40,711 nucleotides of DNA from Deltaproteobacteria bacterium HGW-Deltaproteobacteria-19 (GTDB lineage Bacteria; Desulfobacterota; Syntrophia; Syntrophales; PHBD01): assembly GCA_002841865.1 (NCBI GenBank), contig PHBD01000027.1:1-40711 (forward strand). The letters run 5' to 3'. Of the stretch, positions 40,086 through 40,711 are shown piece after piece (position 1 is the first letter of the stretch; each line of letters begins with the position of its first letter). Under the pieces are notes generated by a model that was not told the DNA's origin, did not search any database, and was given only the letters and a program-made list of their open reading frames with translations. Made by a program: the position numbers and the translations under genes.

Positions 40086-40711
40086 CTATCTCACGGTCTC
40101 ACCTCCTTGCTCCCCTCTGAGGGTGTTCAGGGTGGTCAGCAGGGCCTGCAGGGCCACCATCTCATCCCTGAGCCGCTCCACCATCTCGTTGAGATCTACC
40201 TCTTCCTGGACGACCGCCTCGATTCTCTGGGCGACTGTCCGGACCGACTGCTTGATGGCCGGAAGAGAATTGTTGTCGTCGGGTGCGGGTGTAGTCTCGG
40301 AGACTTCTGAAGCCCGAGAGGCATCCGTGTCATCATCGTTGTTGTCACCATTCGTATCGACCGGGGGCGCCGCTACGGTCCGATTCTGTTTTGCCCGCCG
40401 GGCTTTCCGGGCCGACTTCTTGCCCGCCTTCTTGCTATCAAAAAAAATCGAGATGAAGCTGATAGCCGCCGCGGAGATCTCCTGAGTGATGCAGATGGCG
40501 TCAGCGTTCTCCTTCTGGAGTCTCGCGAGCAGTTGCCTCTTTACCCGTCGATTGAACGTCTCGAAGAACTCCTTGGGCATGCGCTCAGCAATAAGACGCT
40601 CAATCGTCTCATGGCTGAGATGCTCGACGTAGGAAATGTGGTCGTTAATGGTGTCACGGTCCTTTCCCAGCCGGGTGGCCAGGATCTGGCGGGCATTGTT
40701 CTGCTTGTCCT
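40086..40711 (-). CDS. ParB-like protein, N-terminus beyond the window
   Basis: The frame enters from the right edge as DKQNNARQILATRLGKDRDT, then INDHISYVEHLSHETIERLI, an HTH of ParB/KorB type. An Ala/Lys-rich basic segment follows (DSKKAGKKSARKARRAKQNR), then a disordered Asp/Asn tract (TNGDNNDDDTDASRASEVSE) and a final coiled coil (VDLNEMVERLRDEMVALQAL). Its last codons contain the ribosome site for the TGT-like gene, so the two are coupled. In dpd DNA-modification clusters a ParB-domain partner (DpdB) accompanies DpdA. A plain partition or replication role is the alternative. The catalytic N-terminal ParB/Srx part is outside the window. Confidence 0.75.
   Translation of the reverse strand, partial: DKQNNARQILATRLGKDRDTINDHISYVEHLSHETIERLIAERMPKEFFETFNRRVKRQLLARLQKENADAICITQEISAAAISFISIFFDSKKAGKKSARKARRAKQNRTVAAPPVDTNGDNNDDDTDASRASEVSETTPAPDDNNSLPAIKQSVRTVAQRIEAVVQEEVDLNEMVERLRDEMVALQALLTTLNTLRGEQGGETVR

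Larger units (their letters stand above)
4707..40711. mobile_element. Large integrative element (ICE or integrated plasmid), right end outside the window
   Basis: Bounded on the left by the tRNA-Lys attachment repeat. It contains a plasmid-type iteron origin with Rep and primase-helicase, an SSB/annealing/nuclease/helicase set, restriction-modification genes and many orphan cargo genes. No integrase, relaxase or conjugation gene is present in the visible part, so conjugative ability cannot be judged. The boundary assignment is an inference from the repeat and the gene content. Confidence 0.65.

Overview
The window joins an ordinary chromosomal edge to a large integrated mobile element. Positions 1-1656 hold the 5' part of a methyl-accepting chemotaxis protein on the minus strand, behind a candidate sigma-54 promoter. 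The organism is a motile Gram-negative bacterium: there are lipoproteins, a MucR-type regulator, a sigma-54-like promoter and an IS3 element. The gene mix would fit Desulfobacterota/Deltaproteobacteria, but that is only an inference.

From 2201 the sequence is accessory. A 46-bp sequence, the 3' half of a tRNA-Lys(UUU) gene read on the minus strand, occurs identically at 2201-2246 and 4661-4706. Neither copy has a 5' half. They look like two stacked integration boundaries: a small relic (broken IS3 copies plus a His-tailed EamA transporter) lies between them, and a much larger element runs from 4707 past the right edge. No integrase is visible, so the intact tRNA and the integrase should lie beyond 40711.

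The large element has several zones. (a) 4970-8257: a Ros/MucR regulator, a DUF2971 protein and small hypotheticals. (b) 8293-14576: a type I restriction-modification locus with a fused HsdM-HsdS and an HsdR, plus a DUF3800 protein. (c) 14652-21463: a minus-strand recombination/DNA-metabolism run, in transcription order SSB, a 33-aa peptide, a SWIM-finger protein resembling a single-strand annealing protein, an Fe-S RecB/Cas4-type nuclease, a small protein, a UvrD helicase, a possible BglII-like protein, a 59-aa protein and DUF932. (d) 21628-28311: AT-rich plus-strand cargo (secreted and membrane proteins, an RlmJ-like methyltransferase, HU, a possible PD-(D/E)XK protein) with the 3' remnant of a second HU gene. 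(e) 28364-33477: a candidate small RNA with a near-perfect promoter and terminator, an XRE repressor with a palindromic operator, a DUF1016-like protein, a ribbon-helix-helix protein, an orphan RNA polymerase alpha-CTD protein and a PDZ/CsgG-like lipoprotein. (f) 33478-37759: a plasmid-type replicon with four exact-period 22-bp iterons, an AT-rich stretch, a Rep protein, a primase-polymerase/DnaB-type helicase and a second ribbon-helix-helix protein. (g) 37923-40711: an unknown protein, then a TGT/DpdA-like transglycosylase directly downstream of a ParB-like protein, a pair that suggests 7-deazaguanine DNA modification.

Together the genes describe an integrative, self-replicating element (ICE or plasmid-like) with its own origin, recombination kit, restriction system, possible DNA base modification and several uncharacterised cargo genes.
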